Assembly: GCA_003209655.1 (NCBI GenBank)
Contig: QCPW01000004.1
Coordinates: 1-64,000 of the forward strand
Length of the DNA: 64,000 bases
Origin: Prochlorococcus sp. AG-442-M23
GTDB taxonomy: Bacteria > Cyanobacteriota > Cyanobacteriia > PCC-6307 > Cyanobiaceae
Direction: 5' to 3'
Below the pieces are notes generated by a model that was not told where the DNA came from, ran no database searches, and saw nothing but the letters and a program-made list of their open reading frames with translations. Shown here one piece after another: positions 40,211 to 49,528 of this stretch. Numbering within the stretch: the stretch's first letter is position 1; each line of letters opens with the position of its first letter. The translations under genes and the position numbers were made by a program.

Positions 40211-40575
40211 ACGAAAGCATATTCGTATTCTTCAATCTCTTCCCAATCATCTGCAGTAAGTTCTAGACCTTCAAATATTTTTTCTTCACCAATTCCCTCA
40301 ACTACTACTTTAAGTGATGGGAATAGGAAATGATTTTCTTCAGCATATTGGGCGCTAAATAAACCTTTCTCACCCCAAAAAAACCTATCAGTGGTATGTT
40401 CATTTCTTCGAACATTGAAAACTGAAGGGGCAGACAATGCATTTTCGGCTATAAATCTTCTTGCAGCTGTAACTGGTTTATGTTTGCCGGTTTCGATATG
40501 ATAAATAGGTACATGGGCCATTACTCTTTGGCCAGCCAACCTTCTTCTGCTGATTCTTTTTCTCTTTTTTGACAT
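40207..40575 (-). CDS. Small cyanobacterial protein, DUF3155-like
   Basis: A 122-residue protein with a very basic N-terminus (MSKKRKRISRRRLAGQRVM), then ETGKHKPVTAARRFIAENAL, NVRRNEHTTDRFFWGEKGLF and an acidic C-terminus. It matches the cyanobacterial DUF3155 family as I recall it. The basic start could bind nucleic acid, which is inference only. A strong ribosome-binding site (AGGAG, minus strand, about 40586-40590) precedes the ATG. An inverted repeat lies in its leader (40603-40631). Confidence 0.8.
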   Translation of the reverse strand: MSKKRKRISRRRLAGQRVMAHVPIYHIETGKHKPVTAARRFIAENALSAPSVFNVRRNEHTTDRFFWGEKGLFSAQYAEENHFLFPSLKVVVEGIGEEKIFEGLELTADDWEEIEEYEYAFV

Positions 40576-40602
40576 TGATTGGTACTCCTGGAATTATTAA
40601 TG

Positions 40603-40631
40603 AGATTAGTCTTATTTATTTTTACTAATCT
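40603..40631. repeat. Inverted repeat in the DUF3155-like gene leader
   Basis: AGATTAGT at 40603-40610 is repeated as its exact reverse complement ACTAATCT at 40624-40631, with a 13-base AT-rich spacer. No T run follows on either strand, so it is not an intrinsic terminator. It could be an operator or a leader hairpin for the minus-strand gene, which starts 28 bases away. Confidence 0.4.
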
Positions 40632-40666
40632 TAATATCTGTGATTTTGAATTCACTTAAATTACAT

Positions 40667-40746
40667 AGAGGACCCATCAACCTCTCATGTAGCTTAAAAT
40701 ATGATCAAGTGTTCATATTTAAGGCTGGCTAAAGTCAGACCTCTTT
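40667..40746 (+). ncRNA. Candidate small structured RNA (three hairpins)
   Basis: Three consecutive hairpins fill an otherwise empty spacer: AGAGG/CCTCT (40667-40671 with 40681-40685); an 11-pair stem CTTAAA-TATGA with TCATATTTAAG (40693-40704 with 40713-40723, one bulged A, loop TCAAGTGT); and a stem around CTGGC-TAAA-GTCAG (40725-40738) followed by a TCTTTATAT stretch. On the plus strand the last hairpin resembles a weak terminator. The same bases on the minus strand would be a structured leader of the DUF3155-like gene. Strand and expression are unproven. Confidence 0.3.
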
Positions 40747-40816
40747 ATATATCTTAATACTTTTTTCATATTTTACAAGTCCTTTTTCAAATTTTTTTTT
40801 AAAAATTTCACTCATT

Positions 40817-41953
40817 ATGAAGCTCTCAAAAAAATTTGAAGAATTAATCATAAAACAGTTAGAGAGTTTTGGTTGCTCAATGGGAGTTACTCATTTAGTT
40901 ATGTATCTTGCTTCAGCTAAGCAAGGAACCAAAGCATCTTTTGAAATGATTGGTCAATGGCCACAAATTGATAGGCTTTTAATATCATTAGAAGATGATC
41001 CTTCATTAAAAGTTTCTTCTCCTAATAGAAGATGGTATCCTCTTCAAGAAAACGATATCTTACTTGGTGTCCTCAGGGTAGAAACTGATTTGAAAGGGGG
41101 GAATTGGCCATTATCTCTTGACTCTAGATTAAAAGCACTTTCATTATCTTTAGCTAAATGCGTGTCTATCGAATTAGAACGTCAAAATAAAAATGAAGAA
41201 ATCAATTATTTAAAAAATCAGGTCGATGTCATAATCCATCAATTGAGGAATCCATTGGCTGCTCTTAGGACATATGCAAAATTACTAATAAAAAGACTTG
41301 GTTCAGATAATAACTCTATTGAAATAGTCGAAAGCATGATAATTGAGCAAAAACAAATTAATCAATACATGGACTCTTTCGCGCAATTAAATTCACCTAT
41401 TCAACTTCCTCTAGAAATTGGAGAAGAAAGATTATTATTACCACCAAATTTAGATAATAAAAAGTTAATAACTGTTCAAAGTTTATTGAGGCCAATTTTA
41501 GAGAGGGGCAAAGCTAATGCGAACTTAGAGAATAGAGATTGGACTGAACCTTCTCTTTGGCCAGATTGGTCATTGTCGCCATTAAAGGCTAAATATGCCG
41601 TAATTGCTGAAATTGTGGCCAATTTATTAGAAAATGCGTTTAAATACGCCCAAAAAGATGCTGAGATTGGACTAATCATTACGAGTAAAGGCCTATGTAT
41701 ATTTGATGATGGTAAAAAAATAACCAAAATTGAAAATGAAAAAATTTTTCAAAAAGGCTTTAGAGGATCTGCTGCTAAGAAGAAGGATGGCACTGGTGTG
41801 GGACTTTTTTTAGCAAGGAAATTAGCAAAACAAATTGGAGGAGAGTTGAGATTGCTCGAAAACTCCTTAGTTAATGATGTTAAGGAATTAAATTATCTTA
41901 AGAAAAAAAATATTTTCTATTTAGAACTTCCTATAAAAGAATTGCATGCATAA
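40817..41953 (+). CDS. Orphan sensor histidine kinase with GAF-like N-terminus
   Basis: A 378-residue kinase without obvious membrane segments. The N-terminal 120 residues look GAF-like (LLGVLRVETDLKGGNWPLS). The phospho-acceptor box is IIHQLRNPLAALRTYAKLL with His141. The ATPase domain has NLLENAFKYAQ, the G1-like IFDDGKKI and GTGVGLFLARKLAKQIGG. No response regulator lies beside it. Prochlorococcus keeps very few histidine kinases, so this one is probably a core sensor; its signal is unknown. It overlaps convergent cobS by 23 bases. Confidence 0.9.
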   Translation: MKLSKKFEELIIKQLESFGCSMGVTHLVMYLASAKQGTKASFEMIGQWPQIDRLLISLEDDPSLKVSSPNRRWYPLQENDILLGVLRVETDLKGGNWPLSLDSRLKALSLSLAKCVSIELERQNKNEEINYLKNQVDVIIHQLRNPLAALRTYAKLLIKRLGSDNNSIEIVESMIIEQKQINQYMDSFAQLNSPIQLPLEIGEERLLLPPNLDNKKLITVQSLLRPILERGKANANLENRDWTEPSLWPDWSLSPLKAKYAVIAEIVANLLENAFKYAQKDAEIGLIITSKGLCIFDDGKKITKIENEKIFQKGFRGSAAKKKDGTGVGLFLARKLAKQIGGELRLLENSLVNDVKELNYLKKKNIFYLELPIKELHA

Positions 41954-42671
41954 ATAATGTTACAGTTTCGACTAGTACAATACTCGCACCACATGCATCT
42001 CCATTGAAGCCTCCAATCTTATTCCCCAGGATGTTTGGAATAGAATAACTAACAAAAATGCCAATCAAAATTAGTAGCAAAAACTTTATTAATATTGCTA
42101 GGGATGTAATTGAAAATAATTGGTATAAAATGAAAATTAAGAGAAAAGTTATTGAAATCAAAGATTCTTTTTTAAATCCATTCCAAAACTTTTTATGACT
42201 AATGGATTTTTTCTTATAACTCATATATTCAAACTTTTCTATAAAAAATAAATTTGAAAATCGCCCCCAGAATAAGCATATTGGCAAAACAATAATTATT
42301 TGGTTTGAAATTTTAAGTATGCAAGCAATTTGAATTAAAGTTATGAAAAATAAAGATTGAACACCAAAGGATCCAACTTTACTATCTTTCATAGCTTTTA
42401 AACGTTTCTTTTTACCCGCAAAAATACCATCGAAAGTGTCCATTAAACCGTCAAGGTGTAGACCACCAGTAATTAAATATCCTGAAGCCAAACAAATTAA
42501 CGCAGACGCATAAATGGACCAAGAGTTTGCTCTTAAAAAAATAAAAATAAAACTTTGTATTGTTCCAATAAAAAATCCTAAAGGCGGCGCAAATTGCGCA
42601 ATATTTTTAAATTCGGGATTAATTAAAGGTATCTTTGGAAATGTCGTATAGAAAATCCAAGATCCTGCCAA
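41931..42671 (-). CDS. cobS: Adenosylcobinamide-GDP ribazoletransferase
   Basis: Joins the lower ligand nucleoside to adenosylcobinamide-GDP, the late step of cobamide assembly in the membrane. The 246 residues show the signature GGLHLDGLMDTFDGIFAG, then KDSKVGSFGVQ, six or so hydrophobic segments and a C-terminal GGFNGDACGASIVLVETVTL. Marine picocyanobacteria are known to make pseudocobalamin. The last 23 bases lie within the convergent histidine kinase gene. Confidence 0.94.
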   Translation of the reverse strand: MAGSWIFYTTFPKIPLINPEFKNIAQFAPPLGFFIGTIQSFIFIFLRANSWSIYASALICLASGYLITGGLHLDGLMDTFDGIFAGKKKRLKAMKDSKVGSFGVQSLFFITLIQIACILKISNQIIIVLPICLFWGRFSNLFFIEKFEYMSYKKKSISHKKFWNGFKKESLISITFLLIFILYQLFSITSLAILIKFLLLILIGIFVSYSIPNILGNKIGGFNGDACGASIVLVETVTLFMHAILL

Positions 42672-42772
42672 ATTTTTTATTAAATATTTTTTGATGAGAT
42701 AAAAAATAGATTCAATATTAAATATATAGTGTAAATTAATAAAAAAAGGATCAAAAAATTTTATAATTTATC

Positions 42773-43891
42773 GTGTTTGATTTTGAAGTTACATCAAGTT
42801 GTAGTAATACAGATGCAAGAACTGGCATATTTCATACGCCTCATGGTCAAGTTAGGACCCCTAGATTCATGCCAGTAGGTACTTTGGCTACTGTAAAAGG
42901 GATCTCATCTAAACAGTTGCAATCTACTAGTTCAGAGATGATTCTTTCTAATACATTCCATCTTCATCTTCAACCTGGTGAAAAACTTATCAAAGAAGCA
43001 GGTGGAATTCATAAATTCATGAATTGGGATAAACCTATACTTACTGATTCAGGCGGTTATCAAGTTTTTAGCTTAGCTAAATTAAATGACATTAAAGATG
43101 AAGGAGTTGAATTTAAAAACCCTAGAGATGGAAGCCATGTTTTTTTATCTCCTGAAAAAGTAATGGATATTCAAATGGATCTTGGATCAGATGTCGCAAT
43201 GGCTTTTGATCATTGTCCGCCTCATACTGCGAGTGAAAATGATATTCAAGACTCTTTAGAACGTACGCATTTATGGTTAGAAAAATGCGTTGAAATACAT
43301 AAAAAATCTAATCAGGCCCTATTTGGGATAGTTCAAGGAGGAAGATATCCAAAACTAAGAGAAATAAGTGCTAAATTTATTAGCTCTTTTAATTTACCTG
43401 GAATTGCAGTGGGCGGTGTAAGTGTTGGAGAGTCAGTTGACCAAATACATGATGTTATAAATTTTGTCCCTAAGTTCTTACCCCAAGATAAACCGAGATA
43501 TTTAATGGGTATAGGTTCCTTAAGAGAGATTACCTTAGCAATAGCCAATGGTTTCGATCTGTTTGATTGTGTTTTGCCAACAAGATTAGGAAGACATGGT
43601 ACAGCATTTTTTAATGATGAAAGGTGGAATATAAGAAATGCTCGTTTTAAAAATGATTTTTCTCCAATAGATAAAACATGTAAATGTGAAACTTGTAAAA
43701 CGTATTCTCGTGCATACTTGCATCATTTAGTTAGAAATGACGAAATATTAGGTATGACTCTTATTAGCTTGCACAATATTGCTCATTTAATACGATTTAC
43801 AAATGCAATTTCTGCTGCAATTAAAGATAAATGTTTTACAATAGATTTCGCTCCTTGGAAAAGATCCTCTATTGCTCACCATACATGGTAA
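42773..43891 (+). CDS. tgt: tRNA-guanine transglycosylase
   Basis: Exchanges G34 for a queuosine precursor in tRNAs with GUN anticodons. The 372 residues start at GTG 42773. The catalytic motifs are [37 protein letters not shown] and [15 protein letters not shown]; the zinc site is [17 protein letters not shown]. All family landmarks and the length are normal. psbK follows on the same strand after 33 bases. Confidence 0.97.
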   Translation: MFDFEVTSSCSNTDARTGIFHTPHGQVRTPRFMPVGTLATVKGISSKQLQSTSSEMILSNTFHLHLQPGEKLIKEAGGIHKFMNWDKPILTDSGGYQVFSLAKLNDIKDEGVEFKNPRDGSHVFLSPEKVMDIQMDLGSDVAMAFDHCPPHTASENDIQDSLERTHLWLEKCVEIHKKSNQALFGIVQGGRYPKLREISAKFISSFNLPGIAVGGVSVGESVDQIHDVINFVPKFLPQDKPRYLMGIGSLREITLAIANGFDLFDCVLPTRLGRHGTAFFNDERWNIRNARFKNDFSPIDKTCKCETCKTYSRAYLHHLVRNDEILGMTLISLHNIAHLIRFTNAISAAIKDKCFTIDFAPWKRSSIAHHTW

Positions 43892-43924
43892 CGTCTTAAG
43901 ATAATTAATTAATTTATTAAGAAG

Positions 43925-44065
43925 GTGCTTACTCTTTTAAATACATTCGCTGAATTGCCTGAAGCATATAAGGCTTTCGCTCCAACTGTTGATGTTCTTC
44001 CTTTAATACCTTTATTTTTCTTTCTATTAGTTTTTGTTTGGCAAGCTGCAGTTGGATTTAAATAA
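43925..44065 (+). CDS. psbK: Photosystem II protein PsbK
   Basis: Single-span photosystem II subunit near CP43. The start is GTG 43925 and the precursor is 46 residues: a short cleavable leader ([13 protein letters not shown]), then the mature part [20 protein letters not shown] and the membrane tail ending VWQAAVGFK. The Pro-rich DVLPLIPL just before the span is the PsbK hallmark. It is too short for standard ORF cut-offs. It lies between tgt and the convergent Gfo/Idh gene. Confidence 0.95.
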   Translation: MLTLLNTFAELPEAYKAFAPTVDVLPLIPLFFFLLVFVWQAAVGFK

Positions 44066-44080
44066 AAAACTATTTATTTA

Positions 44081-45085
44081 TTAAATAGGTATTTCAAGTG
44101 ATATTGCATCACCCGAATTTTCTACTGCGCATTCAATAAAATCCGCTATTTTTAATGCTCTTGAGGCTTGTTCTCCATCTACTTCTGGAGATTCTTTACC
44201 TTGGACGCATTTAAGAAAATGTTCTAATTCCGCGTATAATGGTTCAATGGAAGTTGTGCTTACTTCTTCAACATATCCATCATTCCTATAAACCAACTCT
44301 CCATGTTCAGCTGTATAAGATTCATGGGCTTTTCTATGGATTTGTAGAGAATGATTTAAGAAGTCTGTCTCAACAAGACTATTCTGGCAATGTGCACTTA
44401 AACTTCTGATTTTTTTATGGCTCATTTTGCTAGCAGTTAAGCTCGCAATAACATTATTGTTGAAAACCAAGGTAGCATTTACATAATCTATTAAGCCATT
44501 ACTATTTCTTCCTCCAACGGCGGCTAATTTTTGAATTTTTGAATTAACAAGTTCAAGAACTAGATCAATATCATGAATCATTAAATCCATGACTACAGAC
44601 ACATCATTTGCTCTGTCAGCATTAGGACTGTGCCTTCTCGCTTCTAAAACAACTATTTCTTCATTTTGTGCTATTTTGTTCAATTCTCTAAAAGCAGGAT
44701 TAAATCTTTCAATATGACCAACTTGCAAGAGACAATTATTAATTTTGGAAGCATTTATTAATGATTTTGCTTCTAACTCATTAGCTGCAATAGGTTTTTC
44801 AATGAGAACATTTACACCTGCTTTAAGACAATCTAGGCCTACTTTGTGATGAAGAAGTGTAGGGACAGCGATACAAATTGCGTCAACTTTAGAAATTAGA
44901 TCATGATAATCTTTAAACCACTCACATTGAAATTGATCTATTGCTAATTTACCTCTATGCTCGTTTGGATCAGCAACCCCAACTAAATCTGCATCTTTTA
45001 GCAAACTAAGTACGCGAGCATGATGCCAACCCATATTCCCTATCCCTATAACTCCAACCTTTACTGAGGATGAGGCTGGTTTCAT
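44081..45085 (-). CDS. Gfo/Idh/MocA family oxidoreductase
   Basis: A 334-residue NAD(P)-dependent dehydrogenase. The N-terminal Rossmann domain has VGVIGIGNMGWHHARVLS and an acidic strand end VGVADPNE; the EKPIAANELEA motif carries the family Lys, and MIHDIDLVLELV the catalytic-domain His. Such enzymes act on sugars, inositols or UDP-sugars; the HIERFNPAFREL segment suggests the sugar-nucleotide branch, but the substrate is not determinable. The CNNM/CorC gene lies 50 bases upstream on the same strand. Confidence 0.9.
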   Translation of the reverse strand: MKPASSSVKVGVIGIGNMGWHHARVLSLLKDADLVGVADPNEHRGKLAIDQFQCEWFKDYHDLISKVDAICIAVPTLLHHKVGLDCLKAGVNVLIEKPIAANELEAKSLINASKINNCLLQVGHIERFNPAFRELNKIAQNEEIVVLEARRHSPNADRANDVSVVMDLMIHDIDLVLELVNSKIQKLAAVGGRNSNGLIDYVNATLVFNNNVIASLTASKMSHKKIRSLSAHCQNSLVETDFLNHSLQIHRKAHESYTAEHGELVYRNDGYVEEVSTTSIEPLYAELEHFLKCVQGKESPEVDGEQASRALKIADFIECAVENSGDAISLEIPI

Positions 45086-45135
45086 ATCAAATAGTCCATG
45101 TATGTTTAGTTATTATCCTTCATAAGATGCCAATT

Positions 45136-46404
45136 TTAATTTTTTGGAAGAATTATTTTTACACGATCAATTTTGGGACCTGACATTGAAATAATTTCAA
45201 ATTTAATATTTTTAAAATCAAAACTATCTCCAATTTTCGGCACCACTTGAAATTTTTCAAGAAGAAATCCTGCTAGTGTATGATAATCAGCGCCTTCTGG
45301 AATAAAACATCCCAACTTTTTATTGATTTCTATAATTTCGGCTTTACCAGCAATTGACCACTTCTTAGAGAAATTATCCAACATTTTCATATCAGAATAT
45401 ATTCTCCTTTTAAGCATTTCTTCTCCAACAATTTCTCCAGTCAAATCAGCTGCAGTTATTAGTCCCTCAGTACCACCATGTTCATCAACTACCAGTAAAA
45501 ATGGATTATATTCTCTAACGAGAGGCAATATCTCTGCTAGTGAGCATGTCTCTATTACTTTTGTAACAGGTAAAAGGAAAGGTTCTAGTAATGTATTCGC
45601 TTCCATTTCACTTTGTGATATTGGTTTTGCCAAATAACGTAGATCTAAAACTCCTAAAACATCATCTAGTGAGTCCCCAATAACAAAAAACCTAGCATGC
45701 CTTGTTTTATCTACTTGTTTCATAAGTTCAGCAAAGGTTATATTTTTTGGCAAAGTTACCATTTCAGATCTTGGAATCATTACTTCTTTGACTTGAGTAT
45801 CTTTTAAAGCAAAAACACCTTCTAGTATATTTTTCTCGTCAGGTTTTAATCCTGTCACATTATCTGTTTCTATTAACGTTTCTAATTCACCCGCTGATAA
45901 TCCTGAATTTAATGAATCCCATTTGTTGTTTAGATTAAATAACCTTAGACAAGCACTTGCAAAAATTTCGATTAAGGAAACAATAGGCTGCATGCCTTTA
46001 CGAACTGCATCAAAAATTGTTGTTAGTCTTAAAGCAGCTGATTCTGGATTATTTATGACTAGTGCTTTAGGGATAAGTCCTGATATAAGGGTGACTATAA
46101 GTACAAAGAATAAAAAAAATAAGAGATCATAAATTCGATTTGAAATTATATTTTCGCTCCAAAAATCATTAGCTAAACTTTTACTTACCCAACCAATAGC
46201 TATAAGTGAAATTGTGACTCCAAATTGGGATGCAATTAGGGATGACCTAAATCGTTTTTGTATTTTTAAAATTGAAAATGCTCCTTTTTTTTTCTCTTCT
46301 ATCATTCTTAAAACCTTACTTGGCCTTATTAATAAAAATGAGAGCTCACTAGCAGCGAAAAAGGCTGGAATTATTAAAAGCAAAAATAAAAAAGTTATTT
46401 TCAT
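45136..46404 (-). CDS. CNNM/CorC-type transporter-associated protein (DUF21, CBS, CorC_HlyC)
   Basis: A 422-residue protein with an N-terminal DUF21 membrane domain (three or four spans within residues 1-150), an acidic linker region around GELETLIETD, a CBS pair from about residue 205 (EVMIPRSEMVTL and LLVVDEHGGTEGLIT) and a C-terminal CorC_HlyC domain (DYHTLAGFLLEKF). CNNM/CorC proteins are implicated in magnesium or cobalt export and homeostasis. The annotation as hemolysin seen in some genomes is not supported by the sequence. Confidence 0.92.
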   Translation of the reverse strand: MKITFLFLLLIIPAFFAASELSFLLIRPSKVLRMIEEKKKGAFSILKIQKRFRSSLIASQFGVTISLIAIGWVSKSLANDFWSENIISNRIYDLLFFLFFVLIVTLISGLIPKALVINNPESAALRLTTIFDAVRKGMQPIVSLIEIFASACLRLFNLNNKWDSLNSGLSAGELETLIETDNVTGLKPDEKNILEGVFALKDTQVKEVMIPRSEMVTLPKNITFAELMKQVDKTRHARFFVIGDSLDDVLGVLDLRYLAKPISQSEMEANTLLEPFLLPVTKVIETCSLAEILPLVREYNPFLLVVDEHGGTEGLITAADLTGEIVGEEMLKRRIYSDMKMLDNFSKKWSIAGKAEIIEINKKLGCFIPEGADYHTLAGFLLEKFQVVPKIGDSFDFKNIKFEIISMSGPKIDRVKIILPKN

Positions 46405-46422
46405 TCGTTAACAAATTAGCGA

Positions 46423-46495
46423 TGGGGGTGGCGAGGATCGAACTCGCCTTAGCCAAATTATGAGTTTGGTGCATTCACCAGATTGCTACACCCCC
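46423..46495 (-). tRNA. tRNA with CAU anticodon (probably elongator Met)
   Basis: 73 bases read on the minus strand from 46495. The acceptor GGGGGTG pairs fully with CACCCCC, discriminator A. The anticodon stem CCAAA/TTTGG holds loop CTCATAA with anticodon CAT, and the T arm is GGCGAGTTCGATCCTCGCC. A fully paired first position argues against initiator tRNA. Elongator Met is most likely. A tRNA-Ile with lysidine-modified CAU is the alternative, and the anticodon loop and adjacent bases resemble plastid trnI-CAU somewhat. Confidence 0.85.
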
Positions 46496-46623
46496 AGTTT
46501 TTTGGTGTAATGATTAATTATATACAATATAAAAATAATATTTCAAAAAGCACCAAGTTAGTAAGTTTTTGTGAGATTTCTTTTTTTTCTCCTAATCTTG
46601 AAATATAAGCTGACCTTCTATTA

Positions 46624-47184
46624 ATGAACAATTTTTCTCAGAGGCATGAACTAAATAAGGGGGATTTATTAAAACTTCTAATTGAAAAATCTTATAAGAA
46701 AGGAAACTTTACATTGGCATCTGGTAAAAAAAGTGCTCATTATCTAAACTGTAAACCTGTATCTCTTAATGGAACAGGTTTGCAATTAATAAGCAATTTG
46801 TTTTTAGAATTAATGGATCCAAGTTCAAAAGCTGTAGCTGGTTTAACTTTAGGAGCAGATCCATTGGTTAGTGGTGTAATAGTAACTGCTGCTTCTAAAG
46901 GATTATTCTTGGATGCTTTAATCATCAGGAAAGAAATAAAAGAATATGGAACAAAGGCTGGATTAGAGGGACCCACTTTAAATGAAGGAACTGTAGTTAC
47001 TGTTTTGGAGGATGTTGTTACTACTGCTGGATCATCTATTAAAGCAATTAAAAAGTTACGAGAAAATAAATTTTTAGTTAAAGAAGTTTTGTCTATTGTG
47101 GATAGAAAAGAGGGAGGATATGAGGCTTTAAAGGAACAAAATATACAATTAAAAAGTTTGTTTTCAATAAAAGACTTTGTTTAA
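46624..47184 (+). CDS. pyrE: Orotate phosphoribosyltransferase
   Basis: Transfers phosphoribose from PRPP to orotate, forming OMP in pyrimidine synthesis. The 186 residues contain [31 protein letters not shown] and the PRPP-binding loop [16 protein letters not shown]. The loop reads E-D rather than the more common D-D but still gives acidic residues. The ygfZ gene follows 11 bases later. Confidence 0.95.
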   Translation: MNNFSQRHELNKGDLLKLLIEKSYKKGNFTLASGKKSAHYLNCKPVSLNGTGLQLISNLFLELMDPSSKAVAGLTLGADPLVSGVIVTAASKGLFLDALIIRKEIKEYGTKAGLEGPTLNEGTVVTVLEDVVTTAGSSIKAIKKLRENKFLVKEVLSIVDRKEGGYEALKEQNIQLKSLFSIKDFV

Positions 47185-47195
47185 ATTTTTCAAAA

Positions 47196-48038
47196 ATGAA
47201 AGAATATAAAAAACAAATTTGGTTTGAGAAATTTGATTGTATCTCTATTGAAGGAAAAGATAGAAAAAGATTTTTAAATGGAATAACTACTGGCAATATT
47301 GCAAATCTAGAGAATAAGGTTTTAAAAACTTGCTGGTTATCACCAAATGGTGTTTTAAAGTCATTACTCGAGATTAATTGCTTAGAAGATCGATTAGAAG
47401 TAATTGTCTTTGTCGGGAATACTTTTGAAATTAGAAAATACTTTACTAATATTATTTTCCCGTCGGATGATGTTTTATTAAGTGAGACCTTCTCAATTAA
47501 TAGAATTCAAGAAGTGGATAATATGAATTCATGGAAAAAAAATCAACCTATTTTTTTCAAAAATGAAGACAAACAATATGATTTTTATAGCAATAATCCT
47601 AATAATATGAATTCCAATGAATTGCAATTATGGAAGATTAATCAGGCTATACCATCTTTAGATAAAGAAATTAATGGTAAAAATAATCCACTTGAATTAG
47701 GCCTGGTAGATCTTATAGATTTCAATAAGGGTTGTTATTTGGGTCAAGAAACAATGTCAAAAATCAGGAATGTTTCTAATCTTAAACAGGAGATCAGAGT
47801 ATGGACTGCTAAAGACTCAGCAGTTAATTTAGAACGTGGTAGTACAAATATTTATAATAATGAAAACAAAGAAAAATCTGTTGGTTATATAACCAGTATT
47901 TATAAATTAGGCTCTCAAACAAATAAAGGTTTAGCAATGATTAAACGAAAATATTTAGAGACAGGAAATACTTTTTTTACGGATAATTATTGCAAAATTT
48001 CAATAGATAAATCTATAGGTTCAACTTTTTTTAAGTAA
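47196..48038 (+). CDS. ygfZ: YgfZ/GcvT-domain folate-binding protein
   Basis: A 280-residue member of the YgfZ branch of the GcvT fold, folate-binding proteins that help iron-sulfur cluster assembly or repair. The diagnostic motif is DFNKGCYLGQETMSKIRN (K-G-C-Y-x-G-Q-E). The N-terminus has SIEGKDRKRFLNGITTGN. It is somewhat shorter than the E. coli protein but has the whole family core. It is convergent with the TM0106-type nuclease gene, overlapping by 8 bases. Confidence 0.9.
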   Translation: MKEYKKQIWFEKFDCISIEGKDRKRFLNGITTGNIANLENKVLKTCWLSPNGVLKSLLEINCLEDRLEVIVFVGNTFEIRKYFTNIIFPSDDVLLSETFSINRIQEVDNMNSWKKNQPIFFKNEDKQYDFYSNNPNNMNSNELQLWKINQAIPSLDKEINGKNNPLELGLVDLIDFNKGCYLGQETMSKIRNVSNLKQEIRVWTAKDSAVNLERGSTNIYNNENKEKSVGYITSIYKLGSQTNKGLAMIKRKYLETGNTFFTDNYCKISIDKSIGSTFFK

Positions 48039-49449
48039 TATTTTCGTTTTTATTGATTAACCACTTTGCAATGTGAAGTGTAGCCAAACAATCATCTCGA
48101 TTATATTTTATTATTTTTTCTAGAAATAAACTATTTGAAGTAGTTTTATATTGAATCCACCAATATAAAGCTTTTGATCCACTTACATTTTTTTGTTTCC
48201 ATTTGAATCCCATCCAATTGGCAACTGTTTTTAAACTATAGTTTTTAATTGGTAATATCCATGCCTCTCTCGTAATTAAATGTAAGTCAATAAATTTAGA
48301 CTTTAGGATCTCAATAGCTTGTGAATCAAGATTTAATTGCCTTGCTAAATTTAAAATTGATATCTTCTCAGTCTCTCCATAATGCAAAACTGGCCAGTTT
48401 TCTTTATAAAAAAGTTTTTGAAATATTTCGTGGTATGATTTTTTGCTATTTTTTTTGAGGTTTAATATTGGATCATAAAAACTATCTTCAATTTTCTCAA
48501 ATAAATGATTTACTTTTAAAAATCCATATAAAAAATCATGTTTTTCATCTGGATTCGACTCAATATCAAAAATCAAGAATCCTGAATCTTTCTTTGAGAA
48601 AAAGTTAGATAAGCCGTCTTTTGCATAAATCCGAATTGGAATGCCTGATAAATATGCTTTTGATTGATTTATAAACTTTGAAGCTTTTTCAAACTTTTGC
48701 TCTTTAAATTGAAGTAGCTTTTCACCTAATTCCATCTTTTTAGAAGTAGCTAATTCTTTGATATTTGAGATCCCATTATTTTTGAGAATTAAGGCGGTTT
48801 TAGAACCTACACCATCTATGTCAGTGAGAAATCCATTATTTTTTGCTTCTGCATCGCAAAACTTTTGCCATGAACATATAGTACATTTTTTTCTATCTTC
48901 AGTAATTTCCGGAATAGATCCTTTGAGATTTACATTTAAACTTAGAAAGGTATTTAATACTTTTTTTCTTAATCGCTTACTTAGATCAATCTTTTCGATA
49001 TTAATATTATTTGAATGATTAGAAATTACAAATCCTTTTTCAATTTTTGATCCTTGGAAAGGTTCTAACAAAATTGCACAAAAAGCTAGATCAAATAAAT
49101 GCTCTTTGGTTGTTCTATAACCTAACTTATATACCACAGGAATATATTTATATTCACCCCATTTGCTTTGACCTCTAACTTTTTTAAGTAATTGAGGATA
49201 AATTTCTGCATTTATATTGTTGATTAATTTAGATTTCACTTTTAATCCAATTACCCCATTAGACCCTTTTTGACAGGCTTTTATGCCAGCATATAAATCT
49301 CCTTGACTAAGCTTGTAAAAGTTTTTGTATTGATTAACAATTTCTATTGACTGATGGGGAGACCAAATTTTATCAGACTTATTACCCTTGTAATCAAGCC
49401 AGGCTTTTCTTTTGCATCTTATAAAACTTTTTAAATAAAGATTATTCAA
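48031..49449 (-). CDS. TM0106-type RecB-like putative nuclease
   Basis: A 472-residue protein of the TM0106 RecB-like group. The N-terminal Cas4/RecB-like part has FIRCKRKAWLDYKG, with a Cys pairing with the later cluster CTICSWQKFC, which suggests a 4Fe-4S site. A helix-hairpin-helix-like stretch is DIDGVGSKTALILKNNGI. The C-terminal RNase H-like 3'-5' exonuclease domain starts FLIFDIESNPDEKHDF and ends YNRDDCLATLHIAKWL, with the D-E and D-D acidic residues. Predicted DNA end-processing enzyme; its role is unproven. Confidence 0.8.
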   Translation of the reverse strand: MNNLYLKSFIRCKRKAWLDYKGNKSDKIWSPHQSIEIVNQYKNFYKLSQGDLYAGIKACQKGSNGVIGLKVKSKLINNINAEIYPQLLKKVRGQSKWGEYKYIPVVYKLGYRTTKEHLFDLAFCAILLEPFQGSKIEKGFVISNHSNNINIEKIDLSKRLRKKVLNTFLSLNVNLKGSIPEITEDRKKCTICSWQKFCDAEAKNNGFLTDIDGVGSKTALILKNNGISNIKELATSKKMELGEKLLQFKEQKFEKASKFINQSKAYLSGIPIRIYAKDGLSNFFSKKDSGFLIFDIESNPDEKHDFLYGFLKVNHLFEKIEDSFYDPILNLKKNSKKSYHEIFQKLFYKENWPVLHYGETEKISILNLARQLNLDSQAIEILKSKFIDLHLITREAWILPIKNYSLKTVANWMGFKWKQKNVSGSKALYWWIQYKTTSNSLFLEKIIKYNRDDCLATLHIAKWLINKNENIT

Positions 49450-49528
49450 ATTTTTTCAAAGGCAGTTTAAATTTATCCTTCTTTAAATTAATATAAATAA
49501 TTGTTGGGAATCAAGGAACTATTTAACT

